Shown: one piece after another, positions 8,428 through 17,829 of the stretch
Layout: each line of letters starts with the position of its first letter
How positions within the stretch are numbered: the stretch's first letter is position 1
Assembly: GCA_903884235.1 (NCBI GenBank)
Contig: CAISEB010000023.1
Coordinates: 97,895-161,894, forward strand
From: an uncultured Pseudomonadota bacterium
Lineage (GTDB): Bacteria; Pseudomonadota; Gammaproteobacteria; Steroidobacterales; Steroidobacteraceae
Direction: 5' to 3'
Length of the DNA: 64,000 nt
The notes under the pieces: generated by a model
What the model was told of the DNA's origin: nothing
The model's input: the letters and a program-made list of their open reading frames with translations, nothing else
The model's database searches: none
Position numbers and translations under genes: made by a program

Positions 8428-9854
8428 AGCGCCAGCCCCCGAAGCCCGCGCCTCGCCCCAAGCGCAAGCCCCGCGCCGCGCCGGCGGTGGACTCCACGCT
8501 CAAGCGCCTGCGTGCCGACAACAGGGCGCTGCGCAAGTCCGTGAAGGCGCTCATGGACCGGGTCGAGCGGTCCGTCGACGACCAGGGCAGCGCATTCAGC
8601 TGGTTCCAGGCGGCGGCGACGCTCGAGGAGACCGTCCGCCAGCGTACGGAGCAATTCGAGCTCCTGAACCTGCGCCTGAAACGCGAGCTGGAGTCGCGGC
8701 GCGCCATCGAGCTTGCGCTCAAGCAGGCGAAGGAGGTTGCCGACCGCGCCAATGAGACCAAGACGAAGTTCCTCGCGGCCGCGAGCCATGACCTGCGTCA
8801 GCCACTGAGCTCGGCGCTGCTGTTCCTCGAGTCGATCGACGACCGCGCGATCACCGGAGTCGATCGCGACTACCTGCAGAAGTCCCGCGTCGCGCTGGCC
8901 TCGCTCAGCAACCTGCTCGGTACACTCCTCGACGTCGCGCGACTCGATTCCGGTTCCATCGAGCCGCAGTTCGCGGACTTTCCCGTGTCAGCCGTCCTCG
9001 ACCGGATCATGCCGGAGTTCGAGGGCGTTGCCCGTTCGGCGGGTATCGACCTGCGGTTCGCGGCGTCGAGCGTATGGGTGCATTCGGACATGTACCTGCT
9101 CGAGACCGTGCTGCGAAACCTCATCAGCAATGCGATCCGCTATACGCCGAACGGCACGGTGCTGGTGGGATGCCGTCGCCGCAAGGACGGCCTCGTGATT
9201 GCCGTCCACGACACCGGCATCGGCATCGACGCGGAGCATCTGGAGGCGATCTTCACCGCCTACTACCAGGTTCCGGCGGGTGGCCGGGGGCGCTCGCAGG
9301 GTATCGGTCTCGGCCTGTCGATCGTGGAGCGCATCGCGCTGTTGCTGAAGCTCGAGCGCGAGGTGGTTTCAGAGCCGGGTCGCGGCTCGATGTTCGCGGT
9401 GAAGGTCAGGCTCGCCCGGCGACCCGGCCGCGCGCTGGCGGGTCGCCCGACTGCCGCGGCCGCCGCTCCGGAGTGTCTGGCGCGGCCGCTGTCGATCGTC
9501 GTCATCGACGATGATGCGGGCGTCCGCCAGGGCCTCGCCGCGACGCTCGCGAAGTGGGGTCACCGGGCCATCGCCGCGGAGAGCGCGACGGACGCCGTCG
9601 TCCAGCTGATCTCGGCGGACCTCACGCCGGACCTCGTGATCAGCGACTACCACCTCGCGGACGGCGTCAAGGGAGATGCCGCGTACGACGAGGTGGCCCG
9701 CGAGTTCGACCGACCGCCGGCGTCGATCATCATGACCAGCGACCCCGATCCGAAGCTCCACGAATCGCTGCGCACGCGCGGAGTTCCGCTGGTGCCGAAG
9801 CCGCTGAACCCGTCACGGCTGCGTGCCCTCCTGGCACGGATCCCGCCTCAGTAG
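8424..9854 (+). CDS. Soluble hybrid histidine kinase with C-terminal receiver
   Basis: This 476-residue kinase has no membrane segment. It begins with a basic, Pro-rich stretch and a long coiled coil (about 25-115). Then come a HisKA domain with phospho-acceptor His122 in AASHDLRQPLSS, a HATPase_c domain (N box LISNAIRYTPNG, G1 HDTGIGI, G2 GIGLGLSIVERIA) and a receiver domain (about 355-476) with probable phospho-Asp408 in DLVISDYHL and the conserved Lys in VPKPLNP. The frame is open upstream, but the ATG at 8424 overlaps the FIST stop as ATGA and is the natural start. The architecture is that of the NahK/ErcS' family, which controls alcohol and amine oxidation in pseudomonads. Its input is probably the FIST protein. 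Confidence 0.9.
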   Translation: MKRQPPKPAPRPKRKPRAAPAVDSTLKRLRADNRALRKSVKALMDRVERSVDDQGSAFSWFQAAATLEETVRQRTEQFELLNLRLKRELESRRAIELALKQAKEVADRANETKTKFLAAASHDLRQPLSSALLFLESIDDRAITGVDRDYLQKSRVALASLSNLLGTLLDVARLDSGSIEPQFADFPVSAVLDRIMPEFEGVARSAGIDLRFAASSVWVHSDMYLLETVLRNLISNAIRYTPNGTVLVGCRRRKDGLVIAVHDTGIGIDAEHLEAIFTAYYQVPAGGRGRSQGIGLGLSIVERIALLLKLEREVVSEPGRGSMFAVKVRLARRPGRALAGRPTAAAAAPECLARPLSIVVIDDDAGVRQGLAATLAKWGHRAIAAESATDAVVQLISADLTPDLVISDYHLADGVKGDAAYDEVAREFDRPPASIIMTSDPDPKLHESLRTRGVPLVPKPLNPSRLRALLARIPPQ

Positions 9855-10501
9855 CTGCTCCTGTCGAGCAGACGGCGCCCTTCGATGCCGGCCTGCACCC
9901 GGTTGGAGACGCCGAGCTTGCGCAGGATCGCCGAGACGTGCGCCTTGACCGTGATCTCGCTGATGCCGAGGGCCCGCGCGATGGTCTTGTTGGATTGACC
10001 GCTCGACAGCAGTTCGAGGACCCGCTTCTGGCGCAGCGTCAGGTCCTCGCGCGGGGCGGACCGGGCATCCCGCAGTGCAGCAACAACCTCCGATGGCATG
10101 TAGGACCCGCCTGACAGGATGACCTGCAGCGCATTGACGAGGACCTGTCGCGGGGCGGATTTCGGCACGTAGGCATTGGCGCCCCCCAGGATCACGTCGT
10201 GCATGATCCGGGGGTCATCGACCGCGGAGACGACGACGACCGGCGTACCCGGGGCCGCCCGGCGCAGCGCGCTCAGGCACGAGAGGCCGCTGGCGCCTGG
10301 CAGGTTCAGGTCGAGCACGACAAGGTCGAACGGGTCGCGCCCGCCGACCGCATCCAGGACGTCCTGCTGTGTGCCGGCCTCGCTGATCTGCGCGCCGGGA
10401 CAGGCCTGTGGAACGACGGCGCGCAGTGCGTCGCAATAAAGAGGGTGGTCGTCCGCGATCAGTACGCGGCGCGGTGGGGCGTCGGGGAGGGCGTCGGTCA
10501 T
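9848..10501 (-). CDS. NarL/LuxR-family response regulator (AgmR/EraR-like)
   Basis: This 217-residue transcription factor has an N-terminal receiver domain (about 12-130; DDHPLY acidic pocket, phospho-Asp64 in LVVLDLNLPG, Lys113 in YVPKSA) and a C-terminal LuxR-type helix-turn-helix (about 153-200; LTLRQKRVLELLSSGQSNK). It is convergent with the hybrid kinase gene and overlaps its 3' end by seven bases, and divergent from the aldehyde dehydrogenase gene with a 152-bp gap. Regulators of this subfamily (AgmR, EraR/ExaE, PedR) activate alcohol- and aldehyde-oxidation genes in pseudomonads. By position it is the likely cognate output of the FIST/kinase pair and the best candidate regulator of the aldehyde dehydrogenase and amine dehydrogenase genes that follow. 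That link is inferred. Confidence 0.88.
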   Translation of the reverse strand: MTDALPDAPPRRVLIADDHPLYCDALRAVVPQACPGAQISEAGTQQDVLDAVGGRDPFDLVVLDLNLPGASGLSCLSALRRAAPGTPVVVVSAVDDPRIMHDVILGGANAYVPKSAPRQVLVNALQVILSGGSYMPSEVVAALRDARSAPREDLTLRQKRVLELLSSGQSNKTIARALGISEITVKAHVSAILRKLGVSNRVQAGIEGRRLLDRSSY

Positions 10502-10653
10502 CCGGTCGGGTCCTGCCGCGGGTCGCGGGACGTGATACCAAAGTATTAGGCCCGCATGGTCCCTCTGTCTTATACAACACGCTGCGGTGCGCCGCGATAC
10601 TCAAGCCTCACGACCGGCGGTCGACCCCGTCCGTATCCAGGCAGGAGAGCCCC
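10502..10653. promoter_or_regulatory. Divergent promoter region, response regulator / aldehyde dehydrogenase
   Basis: This 152-bp gap must hold the promoters of both divergent genes. TATACA at 10571-10576 is a reasonable -10 element for the aldehyde dehydrogenase, but no good -35 element lies 16-18 bp upstream, as expected of an activator-dependent promoter. AGGAG at 10643-10647 is a strong ribosome binding site that fixes the TTG start at 10654. Confidence 0.4.
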
Positions 10654-12201
10654 TTGAACACCGCAGTCCAGAACCCCTCCGCTTCCGCATCGTCGTTGGC
10701 GAACGATCTGTCCCAGATCAGCTCCGCGAACAAGGCCTTCCTCGCGCGCAAGCATCAGCTACTGGTCGATGGCGCGTGGGTGGCAGCGGCCAGCGGCAAG
10801 ACCTTCGAGGTGCGCGACCCGTCAAGCGATGCCGTGGTCACCCACTGTGCCGAGGGCGATGCAGTCGACGCCGATCGTGCGGTCGCCGCGGCCCGCCGCG
10901 CATTCGAACAGGGCGAGTGGGCGACGATGAAGCCGGTGGATCGTGAGCGCCTCCTGCACCGTCTTGCGGATCTGCTCGAGCAGCATGCGGACGAACTCGC
11001 CGAGCTCGAGGCCATCGACAATGGCAAGTCCGTGGTCATGGCCCGCTACGTCGACATCAAGCACGCGATCGATGTGTGGCGCTACATGGCCGGATGGCCG
11101 ACCAAGCTCGAGGGCAAGACGCTGCCGATCTCGGGCAATCTGGTGCCGGGACAGGAATATGCGGCATTCTCGACGCGTGAGCCGATTGGCGTGGTCGCCG
11201 CGATTATCGCCTGGAACTTCCCGCTGCTTCTTGCGACCTGGAAGAGCGCGCCGGCTCTTGCGGCCGGATGCACCGTGGTGCTGAAGCCTGCGGAGGAGAC
11301 GCCGCTGACGGCGATCCGGCTCGGCGAGCTGATCACGGAGGCGGGGTTCCCGAAGGGCGTGTTCAATGTAGTGACCGGGGCGGGTCCTTCGGCAGGTGCG
11401 GCGCTGGCAGCGCATCCTGGCGTCGACAAGGTCACGTTCACCGGCTCCACGGAGGTGGGCCGCCTGATCGTCAAGGCGTCCGCCGGCAACATGAAGAAGG
11501 TCACGGTCGAACTCGGTGGCAAGTCGCCGGTGATCGTGCTCGACGATGCCGACGTTGAGGCTGCGATCGCGGGTGCGGCAGGCGCGATCTTCTTCAACCA
11601 GGGCCAGGTGTGCTGCGCCGGCTCGCGGCTGCTCGTCGCGCAACGGCACTTCGACCAGGTCGTCGAGGGCGTCGCGGGAGCCGCCAAGTCCATGAAGATG
11701 GGCCCCGGCCTCGACACGACCGCGCAGATGGGACCGCTGGTCTCATCGATCCAGCGCGAGCGTGTGTCGCGTTACCTGCAGGAAGGCCTCGCCGACGGCG
11801 CGCGTGCGCCCGTCGGCGGCAAGGCGCTGAAGACGGCCGGCTACTACGTCGAGCCCACCGTCTTCACCCACGTCAACGACAAGATGTCGATCGTCCGCGA
11901 GGAGATCTTCGGGCCGGTCGTCGTCGCGCAGCCATTTGACGACATCGCTGACATCGCGCGCCTCGCCAACGACTCGATCTACGGACTCGGGGCGAGCATC
12001 TGGACTCGCGATGTCGGCAAGGCATTCCGCCTCGCCTCGAAGATCCGTGCGGGCAGCGTCTGGGTCAACTGCCACACGGTGCTCGACCCGAGCATGCCGT
12101 TTGGCGGCTATAAGCAATCGGGATGGGGTCGCGAGCTGGGCGGCGAGGCAGTCTATTCGTACCTCGAAAGCAAGTCCTTGTGCATCAATATCACGGGATG
12201 A
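10654..12201 (+). CDS. NAD(P)-dependent aldehyde dehydrogenase (phenylacetaldehyde/betaine type)
   Basis: This 515-residue protein of the ALDH superfamily oxidises an aldehyde to its acid. The frame is open further upstream, but TTG at 10654 preceded by AGGAG six bases away is the only start with a good ribosome site before the conserved LLVDGAWVAAASGKTF segment. Key motifs are present: nucleotide-binding IIAWNFPLLLATWK, FTGSTEVGR, the glutamate in VTVELGGKSPVIV, and the catalytic cysteine Cys320 in NQGQVCCAGSR. It lies upstream of the TonB receptor and the amine dehydrogenase operon in the same direction. Amine dehydrogenases release aldehydes, so it is the expected next step in the pathway. 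Electron acceptor (NAD or NADP) is not certain. Confidence 0.93.
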   Translation: MNTAVQNPSASASSLANDLSQISSANKAFLARKHQLLVDGAWVAAASGKTFEVRDPSSDAVVTHCAEGDAVDADRAVAAARRAFEQGEWATMKPVDRERLLHRLADLLEQHADELAELEAIDNGKSVVMARYVDIKHAIDVWRYMAGWPTKLEGKTLPISGNLVPGQEYAAFSTREPIGVVAAIIAWNFPLLLATWKSAPALAAGCTVVLKPAEETPLTAIRLGELITEAGFPKGVFNVVTGAGPSAGAALAAHPGVDKVTFTGSTEVGRLIVKASAGNMKKVTVELGGKSPVIVLDDADVEAAIAGAAGAIFFNQGQVCCAGSRLLVAQRHFDQVVEGVAGAAKSMKMGPGLDTTAQMGPLVSSIQRERVSRYLQEGLADGARAPVGGKALKTAGYYVEPTVFTHVNDKMSIVREEIFGPVVVAQPFDDIADIARLANDSIYGLGASIWTRDVGKAFRLASKIRAGSVWVNCHTVLDPSMPFGGYKQSGWGRELGGEAVYSYLESKSLCINITG

Positions 12202-12336
12202 CAGCATAGTGAGATCCGACGGGTCGCCGTGGGCGGCCCTCATCCGAACTGAATCAGGAAAGACGGGCTGGACCGACGGCCATGGCGCATCGAACGGGTG
12301 CGCGCCGGGGCCGGCCCACAAAAAAGGGGAAGCAGC

Positions 12337-14724
12337 TTGAACACGACCACTCGAACGACCCGTTCGGCCAGATCGATCGCGCTCTCGGCCGCCATCTGTG
12401 CCGTGCTTGCGCCTGGACTCGGGGCCGCTGCGCCGGTGCCAGCGACCGAGGTCAGCTCGGGGATCGAGGAGATCGTGGTCACGGCCCAGAAGCGATCCGA
12501 GTCGCTGCAGACCGTTCCGGTCTCGATCACCGCGCTGACCAGCGCCCAGCTGGGCGAGGTCAAGCTCGATTCACCGTCCGACCTTGTTACGCAGGTCCCC
12601 AACCTGCAGGTCAACGGCATCGTCGGCGAGGGCTCGCCGCTGTTCTCGCTGCGCGGCGTGTCGATGTTCGACTACAGCCTCAACCAGTCGAGTCCGGTCG
12701 CGAGCTACATCGACGAGGTGTACAAGGGCAACTTCGTGCTCTTTGGCGTGGAAATGTACGATCTCGCGCGCGTCGAAGTGCTGCGCGGTCCGCAGGGCAC
12801 GTTGTACGGCAAGAACACGACCGGTGGTGCGATCAACTTCATCACGAATCGCCCCGGCTTCGACACCGAGGCCAATATCAAGGTCGGAGTCGGCAACTAC
12901 AACCGCCAGGAGGCCGAAGGCGCGCTGCAGTTCGCGCTGGTGCCGGACAAACTGGCCGTGCGCGTCGCTGCGACGTACACGAAGGTCGATGGCTTCATTC
13001 ATAACGTCCTGCCCGGGCACCCAGACCTCGAGGGCGTGAGCCAGTGGGGTGCGCGTGCGTCGTTCCTCTACAAGGCGACCGACGATCTGACGTTCACGTT
13101 GCGCCTGTCGAAGAGTTCCCAGAACCCGTACAACTACGCGATCATGGCCGGCCGACTCGCGCCGTCGTGCGATCCGCTGGTGCCGCCTTGCTCGGCGGGC
13201 ATTTCGCCCGGCGGCATTGGTTTCACGGGGTACTTCCGCACCGTGGACGGAACGGAGACCGGTCGGCCGTTGAAGGACAACGAGATTGCGCAGAATTACA
13301 CGCCGCGGCGCCAGCAGGACAACGAGGCCGCGGCCCTGACGATCGAGGCGAACCTGTCCGGCGGCAACAAGCTGACGTCGATCACTTCGTGGGACGACGG
13401 CTCGCTGTTCAACCCAGAGGGCACTGATGGCGCGCCCTACACGGTCTGGAAGATCCCCTACACGGGCAAGACGAAGCAGTTGACGCAGGACCTGCGCCTG
13501 ACTTCGACGGGCGATGGTCCCCTGAGCTACATCCTCGGCGCCTACTACCAGCACGAGGTGATCTTCAACTCGACGACGAACTACGTGTTTACGGATCCCG
13601 CTTTTGGCCTGGACTGCGCCACGGACTCCTACGGCGCCGGTGGCGGCTACAACGTAGGCGTCGCGATCAACGTCGGTTGCGGCTACTACAACCGATTCGA
13701 CCAGATCCGCAACAGCTGGGCGCTCTACACCGATGATTCGTTCAAAGCCTCGGACCTGATCACCCTGCGTGTCGGGCTGCGCTACAACCACGACAACGGA
13801 GCGCAGAAGAACGCGCTCGACCAGCTGCTGAACGCGGCCGGGACGCCGATCGCGAACCTCGGATTCTTCAACACCGACTTCAGCGGCAATCCGGGACCGG
13901 ACCCGACCGGCGCGAACCTGAACGATACGCGCAGCCAGTACCTGCACAACACGGCCGTGACCGGACGCGCCGGCATTGACTTCAATGTCGCCAGGGACGA
14001 GCTGGTATACCTGAACTACAGTCGCGGCTACCGTTCGGCGGCATTCAATTCGCAGTTCCTGTTCACGCCATCGGACTTCACGACGGTGTTGCCCGAGACT
14101 CTCGACTCGATCGAGGCGGGGTTCAAGACGTCCTGGATGGAGCACCGCCTGCAGATCGACGGCGCCGTATTCCACTACCAGTACAAGAATCAGCAGATCA
14201 TCAACGTCTACCCGACGGGGCAGCAGCCGCTCATCAATCTCGGCAAGTCCAAGATCGATGGTGGCGAGCTCGAGGTCATCGCCAAGCCGGCCCGTGACTT
14301 CACGCTCCACGCGAGCCTCGGCTTCCTCAATACCGAGGTGCAGGAGGGTACGCTGGCCACAGGCGACATCTCCGGCCAGCAGCTGCCGTACGCGCCGAAG
14401 ATCTCGGGAACGGCGGGCTTCGACTGGGGGTTCGCGCATCCCGGCGATGCGACGCTGAACCTGCACGTTGATGCGAACTACAACGGCAAGCAGTTCCTGG
14501 CGCTGCCGAACGAGGATGCGATTTCGCAGAATGCCTATGCGCTGCTCAATGCGCGCCTGAGCTTTCACTCTAGCGACGGCAAGTGGGAAGTGGGCGCCTG
14601 GGGCCGCAACCTCGGCGACAAGTTCTACCTGACGAACGCCGTCGACGTTCAGGGCTTTGGCTTCGACTACCGCCACCGCGGCGTGCCGCGGATGTTCGGT
14701 GCGGACGTCAGCTACAAGTTCTGA
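12337..14724 (+). CDS. TonB-dependent outer-membrane receptor
   Basis: This is a 795-residue outer-membrane beta-barrel transporter driven by TonB. A signal peptide (about 1-35, ending near GLGAAAPVPA) is followed by the characteristic EEIVVTAQKRSESLQ segment, a plug domain (about 45-165, with VEVLRGPQGTLYGKNTTGG) and a 22-strand-type barrel ending in the usual terminal aromatic residue (ADVSYKF). TTG at 12337 is preferred because GGGGA lies six bases upstream. An in-frame GTG at 12298 would add 13 residues ahead of the signal peptide. It stands between the aldehyde dehydrogenase and the acyl-CoA synthetase/qhp operon, so uptake of the amine substrate or of a needed metal is a reasonable inference. 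The ligand cannot be told from sequence. Confidence 0.93.
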   Translation: MNTTTRTTRSARSIALSAAICAVLAPGLGAAAPVPATEVSSGIEEIVVTAQKRSESLQTVPVSITALTSAQLGEVKLDSPSDLVTQVPNLQVNGIVGEGSPLFSLRGVSMFDYSLNQSSPVASYIDEVYKGNFVLFGVEMYDLARVEVLRGPQGTLYGKNTTGGAINFITNRPGFDTEANIKVGVGNYNRQEAEGALQFALVPDKLAVRVAATYTKVDGFIHNVLPGHPDLEGVSQWGARASFLYKATDDLTFTLRLSKSSQNPYNYAIMAGRLAPSCDPLVPPCSAGISPGGIGFTGYFRTVDGTETGRPLKDNEIAQNYTPRRQQDNEAAALTIEANLSGGNKLTSITSWDDGSLFNPEGTDGAPYTVWKIPYTGKTKQLTQDLRLTSTGDGPLSYILGAYYQHEVIFNSTTNYVFTDPAFGLDCATDSYGAGGGYNVGVAINVGCGYYNRFDQIRNSWALYTDDSFKASDLITLRVGLRYNHDNGAQKNALDQLLNAAGTPIANLGFFNTDFSGNPGPDPTGANLNDTRSQYLHNTAVTGRAGIDFNVARDELVYLNYSRGYRSAAFNSQFLFTPSDFTTVLPETLDSIEAGFKTSWMEHRLQIDGAVFHYQYKNQQIINVYPTGQQPLINLGKSKIDGGELEVIAKPARDFTLHASLGFLNTEVQEGTLATGDISGQQLPYAPKISGTAGFDWGFAHPGDATLNLHVDANYNGKQFLALPNEDAISQNAYALLNARLSFHSSDGKWEVGAWGRNLGDKFYLTNAVDVQGFGFDYRHRGVPRMFGADVSYKF

Positions 14725-14767
14725 GTGCCGTTTGAGGGGGAGATCCGCGTGCGGTGCGGGTCCGCAG

Positions 14768-14790
14768 GCGGGCGGCCGATGGCCGCCCGT
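14768..14790 (+). terminator. Hairpin after the TonB receptor gene (terminator or attenuator)
   Basis: A 9-bp perfect stem (CGGGCGGCC, 14769-14777, with its complement at 14781-14789), extended by one G-T pair, closes a three-base loop. It lies 44 bp after the receptor stop and 46 bp before the synthetase start. No T-run follows, so partial termination between receptor and operon is an inference. Confidence 0.4.
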
Positions 14791-14816
14791 CGTCCGCCGC
14801 TGCAGTCGTGGCAGGC

Positions 14817-14827
14817 GGGGGGGGGGG
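14817..14827 (+). repeat. Eleven-G homopolymer in the leader of the acyl-CoA synthetase gene
   Basis: A run of 11 G lies eight bases before the ATG at 14836, merging into GGAAG at 14826-14830, so it overlaps the ribosome-binding region. Such tracts are prone to slippage in replication and to length errors in sequencing. Confidence 0.9.
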
Positions 14828-14835
14828 AAGTGGTC

Positions 14836-16536
14836 ATGACGGCGGACACATTCATGCCGAGCCTGGTCACCGGCGACCGTGGACGACCGCTGCTCGAGCT
14901 CACGGTTGACGCGGTGCTGCGCGCGGCGGTTGCCGCAGATCCGGGCCGCCCCGCCCTGATTGCACCGCAGCAGGGCGTGCGCCTCTCCTACGCGCAGCTC
15001 GATGCCGAGGTTGAGCGGCTCGGGCGCGGATTCCTCGCTGCCGGTCTCGTGCCTGGCGACCGCATCGGCATCTGGGCGCCCAATCGTCCAGAGTGGTTCC
15101 TAACGATGTTCGCCGCCGCCCGTGCCGGGCTCGTGCTGGTGAACGTCAATCCTGCCTACAGGACTTCCGAGCTTGAATTCGCCCTGCGCCACGTCGGCTG
15201 TCGGGCACTGGCCTATCCGGCACAGTTCAAGACCAGCGACTACGCGGGCATGCTCGCGGGGCTCATTCCCGAGCTCGCTTCCGCGCAGCCCGGCCGCCTG
15301 TCGGCGGCGCGGTTCCCGGAGCTTCGGCTGCTGATCCAGATCGATGGCGAGCCCGCTCCGGGCACGATGGGATTCAAGGACGTGGCCGCGCTCGGCGCGC
15401 AGTCCGGCGGTGAACCGCTGGCGGGCATATCGGCGCGCGTCGGTTACCTCGATCCGTACAACATCCAATTCACGAGCGGCACGACCGGCTTGCCCAAGGG
15501 CGCGACGCTCACTCACTTCAATATCGTCAACAATGGCTATTTCGTTGGCGAAGCGCTGCGGCTGACGCCGGATGATCGTGTCTGCATCCCGGTACCGATG
15601 TACCACTGCTTCGGCATGGTTCTCGGCGTCCTCGCGGCGGTGACGCATGGTGCGACCGTCGTGTACCCGAGCGAGGCCTTCGACCCGCTCGCGGTTCTCG
15701 AGACCGTCTCGGTCGAAAGCTGCACGGTCCTGCATGGCGTGCCGACGATGTTCATTGCCGAACTCGAGCACCCGAGGTTCCGGGAGTTCGACCTCTCGTC
15801 GCTGCGCACGGGGATCATGGCCGGATCGCCGTGCCCCGTGGCGGTGATGAAGCGCGTGGTCTCCGAGATGCACATGCCGGAGGTGACCATCTGCTACGGC
15901 ATGACCGAAACGAGCCCGGTGTCCTTCCAGAGCAGTACCGACGATCCGCTCGAACGACGGGTCAGCACGGTCGGGCGCGTCCATCCCCATGTCGAGGTCA
16001 AGATCGTCGATGCGGCCGGCGAGGTCACGCCCCGTGGCGTTCCAGGGGAGCTGCTCACCCGCGGCTATAGCGTGATGACCGGCTACTGGAACGATCCCGA
16101 GCGCACGCGCGATGCCATCGATGGCGGCGGCTGGATGCATACCGGCGACATCGCGGTCATCGATGCCGAGGGATACTGCAACATCGTCGGTCGGGTGAAG
16201 GACATGATCATCCGCGGCGGCGAGAACATCTCGCCACGCGAGGTCGAGGAGTTCCTCTACCGCCATCCGGCCGTGCTCGATGTGGCGGTGGTCGGTGTGC
16301 CGGACAGCAAGTATGGCGAGGAGGTCTGTGCCTGCATCCGCCTGCGCGAGGGCACGGCAGTCACGGAGGAGGAGATCCGCGACTTCTGCCGAGGGCAGAT
16401 CGCCCACTACAAGGTCCCGCGCTACGTGCGCTTCCTTGACGGATTTCCGATGACGGTGACCGGAAAGGTGCAGAAGTTCCTGATCCGTGAGCAATTGCGT
16501 GCAGATCTCGGCCTCGTCGAGGAACAGCACGCGTGA
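14836..16536 (+). CDS. AMP-forming fatty acyl-CoA synthetase (ACSF2-like)
   Basis: This 566-residue ANL ligase converts a free fatty or aryl-alkanoic acid to its CoA ester. The motifs [18 protein letters not shown] (ATP loop), [26 protein letters not shown] and [12 protein letters not shown] with catalytic Lys544 are complete. The branch resembles medium-chain ACSF2-type synthetases. The frame is open from 14725, but ATG at 14836 gives the proper N-terminus and follows a purine-rich stretch. The TGA overlaps the GTG of qhpG by four bases, so it heads the qhp transcription unit. Its place fits activation of the acid produced from the amine by amine dehydrogenase and aldehyde dehydrogenase, feeding the beta-oxidation genes of the window. 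Confidence 0.92.
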   Translation: MTADTFMPSLVTGDRGRPLLELTVDAVLRAAVAADPGRPALIAPQQGVRLSYAQLDAEVERLGRGFLAAGLVPGDRIGIWAPNRPEWFLTMFAAARAGLVLVNVNPAYRTSELEFALRHVGCRALAYPAQFKTSDYAGMLAGLIPELASAQPGRLSAARFPELRLLIQIDGEPAPGTMGFKDVAALGAQSGGEPLAGISARVGYLDPYNIQFTSGTTGLPKGATLTHFNIVNNGYFVGEALRLTPDDRVCIPVPMYHCFGMVLGVLAAVTHGATVVYPSEAFDPLAVLETVSVESCTVLHGVPTMFIAELEHPRFREFDLSSLRTGIMAGSPCPVAVMKRVVSEMHMPEVTICYGMTETSPVSFQSSTDDPLERRVSTVGRVHPHVEVKIVDAAGEVTPRGVPGELLTRGYSVMTGYWNDPERTRDAIDGGGWMHTGDIAVIDAEGYCNIVGRVKDMIIRGGENISPREVEEFLYRHPAVLDVAVVGVPDSKYGEEVCACIRLREGTAVTEEEIRDFCRGQIAHYKVPRYVRFLDGFPMTVTGKVQKFLIREQLRADLGLVEEQHA

Positions 16537-17825
16537 CGCACGTGGCCGTCATCGGCGGTGGTCCTGCCGGCTGCGCGGTCGCACGTCGACTTGCGCTCGG
16601 CGGAATTCGAGTGACGCAATTCGTCTCCGGTACGGTCGCCGGGCGCGAGGGCCTGTCTAGGCGAACCTGTGAATTGCTGCGTGAGGATGGATTCGGGGAT
16701 CTCGCCGCCGTGCTGACCGGGCCCGTTCCGCGGGGGGGGCACTGGGGGTCAGGTCGCAGTGTCGCGGGCGAGGAATGGCTGGCAGACCGGGAGCAACTCG
16801 CCGCCGAGATGCGAGCCGGGGCCGCCGCCGCCGGCGCGGTGATGCGCGACGATCTCATCGAGGGAATTGCCGGCGACTATCCGGAATTCCGGGTCCGCAC
16901 CCGATCCGGAGCCGAGGTCACGGCGACCGCGGTCGTCGATGCGCGTGGTCGGCGTGGCGCCGAGTTACACGGGCCGACCCTGCTCGCGCTCGGCCAGGGA
17001 TTCCGTACTGCGGCTCCTCTGCCTTCCGGCACCGCCATCCACCCGATGTCCTGGGGATGGTGTTGGATTGTCAGGAACGGCCCACAACTGTGGATCCAGC
17101 TCGCCGGGCAGCCGGGCGATGGTCGCCCGGAGGGCTGGCTCGCGAGAGCGGCCCGCGAGCTGCCGGAACTCGTGTCGGCCCTTAAAGGCGCGGTTTCGAT
17201 CGGTGAGCCGGTCGCGCGGCCATCGCATGCGCGGCGCAGCATTGCGCCTGCCCAGCCTGGCTTGATCAGAACAGGGGATGCTGCGGTCGGCCTCGATCCC
17301 TTGTCCGGGCAGGGCGTCTACGAGGCGCTGCGTGGCGCCCGGGTGGCCGCAGCGGCAGTCCGGTCCCTGATCGATGGGGTTGATCCGGCGGTCGTGACGC
17401 GCTTCCTGACGGAACGGGACGATGCGCTGTGGGAGCGGGTCGTGTCGACGGCGGCGGCCTTCTATGCCGAAAACACCGGTATCGGGGCGTTCTGGTCGAA
17501 CACGGCCGCAGCATACCGGGCCCTCGAGCGTTCCCCGGTCCCGATCGCCACTGCGATCGAACGTCGGCCGGTACTCGATGGCGATCGAATCCGGGAGCGG
17601 GACGTGCTGGTCACAGCTGCGCAGCCGCGCGGGGTCTGGCAGGTTGACGGCGTATCGGTCGTCGCTCTAATTCACTATATTCAGCGCGTCGGGAACGCGA
17701 CGCCCAGCGCTGCCGCTGCCGAGCTCGCTCGCCCGCAGGCGGCGGTTCTGGCCGCCGCGCGCTGGTTGCGCGAGTCCGGCGCCTGGCCGGATCGCGTGTC
17801 CCAAGTCATTTCCGCAGGAGGTTGA
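16533..17825 (+). CDS. qhpG: QhpG-like FAD-dependent monooxygenase for amine dehydrogenase cofactor biogenesis
   Basis: This 430-residue flavoprotein starts with a dinucleotide-binding fold ([16 protein letters not shown], residues 7-22) and has a second FAD motif, [20 protein letters not shown] (about 247-266), typical of halogenase/hydroxylase-type flavoproteins. In Paracoccus, QhpG hydroxylates the cofactor tryptophan of QhpC after the thioether crosslinks have formed. Identity here rests on fold plus position: it is coupled by a four-base overlap to the synthetase gene and lies four bases before qhpA. An eight-G run at 16732-16739 lies inside the frame, and the gene would be lost by slippage there. 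A different flavin enzyme is possible in principle, but the full set of neighbours makes qhpG very likely. Confidence 0.88.
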   Translation: MTHVAVIGGGPAGCAVARRLALGGIRVTQFVSGTVAGREGLSRRTCELLREDGFGDLAAVLTGPVPRGGHWGSGRSVAGEEWLADREQLAAEMRAGAAAAGAVMRDDLIEGIAGDYPEFRVRTRSGAEVTATAVVDARGRRGAELHGPTLLALGQGFRTAAPLPSGTAIHPMSWGWCWIVRNGPQLWIQLAGQPGDGRPEGWLARAARELPELVSALKGAVSIGEPVARPSHARRSIAPAQPGLIRTGDAAVGLDPLSGQGVYEALRGARVAAAAVRSLIDGVDPAVVTRFLTERDDALWERVVSTAAAFYAENTGIGAFWSNTAAAYRALERSPVPIATAIERRPVLDGDRIRERDVLVTAAQPRGVWQVDGVSVVALIHYIQRVGNATPSAAAAELARPQAAVLAAARWLRESGAWPDRVSQVISAGG

Positions 17826-17829
17826 ACCC

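Noticed and set aside
12571..14676. A 701-codon open frame on the minus strand across the first TonB receptor gene
   Set aside because: It is an antisense by-product of high GC: Arg/Val-rich, without recognisable motifs, fully covered by a clear receptor gene on the plus strand. The same applies to the long minus-strand frames at 26825-28348, 47259-49091 and 922-2151.
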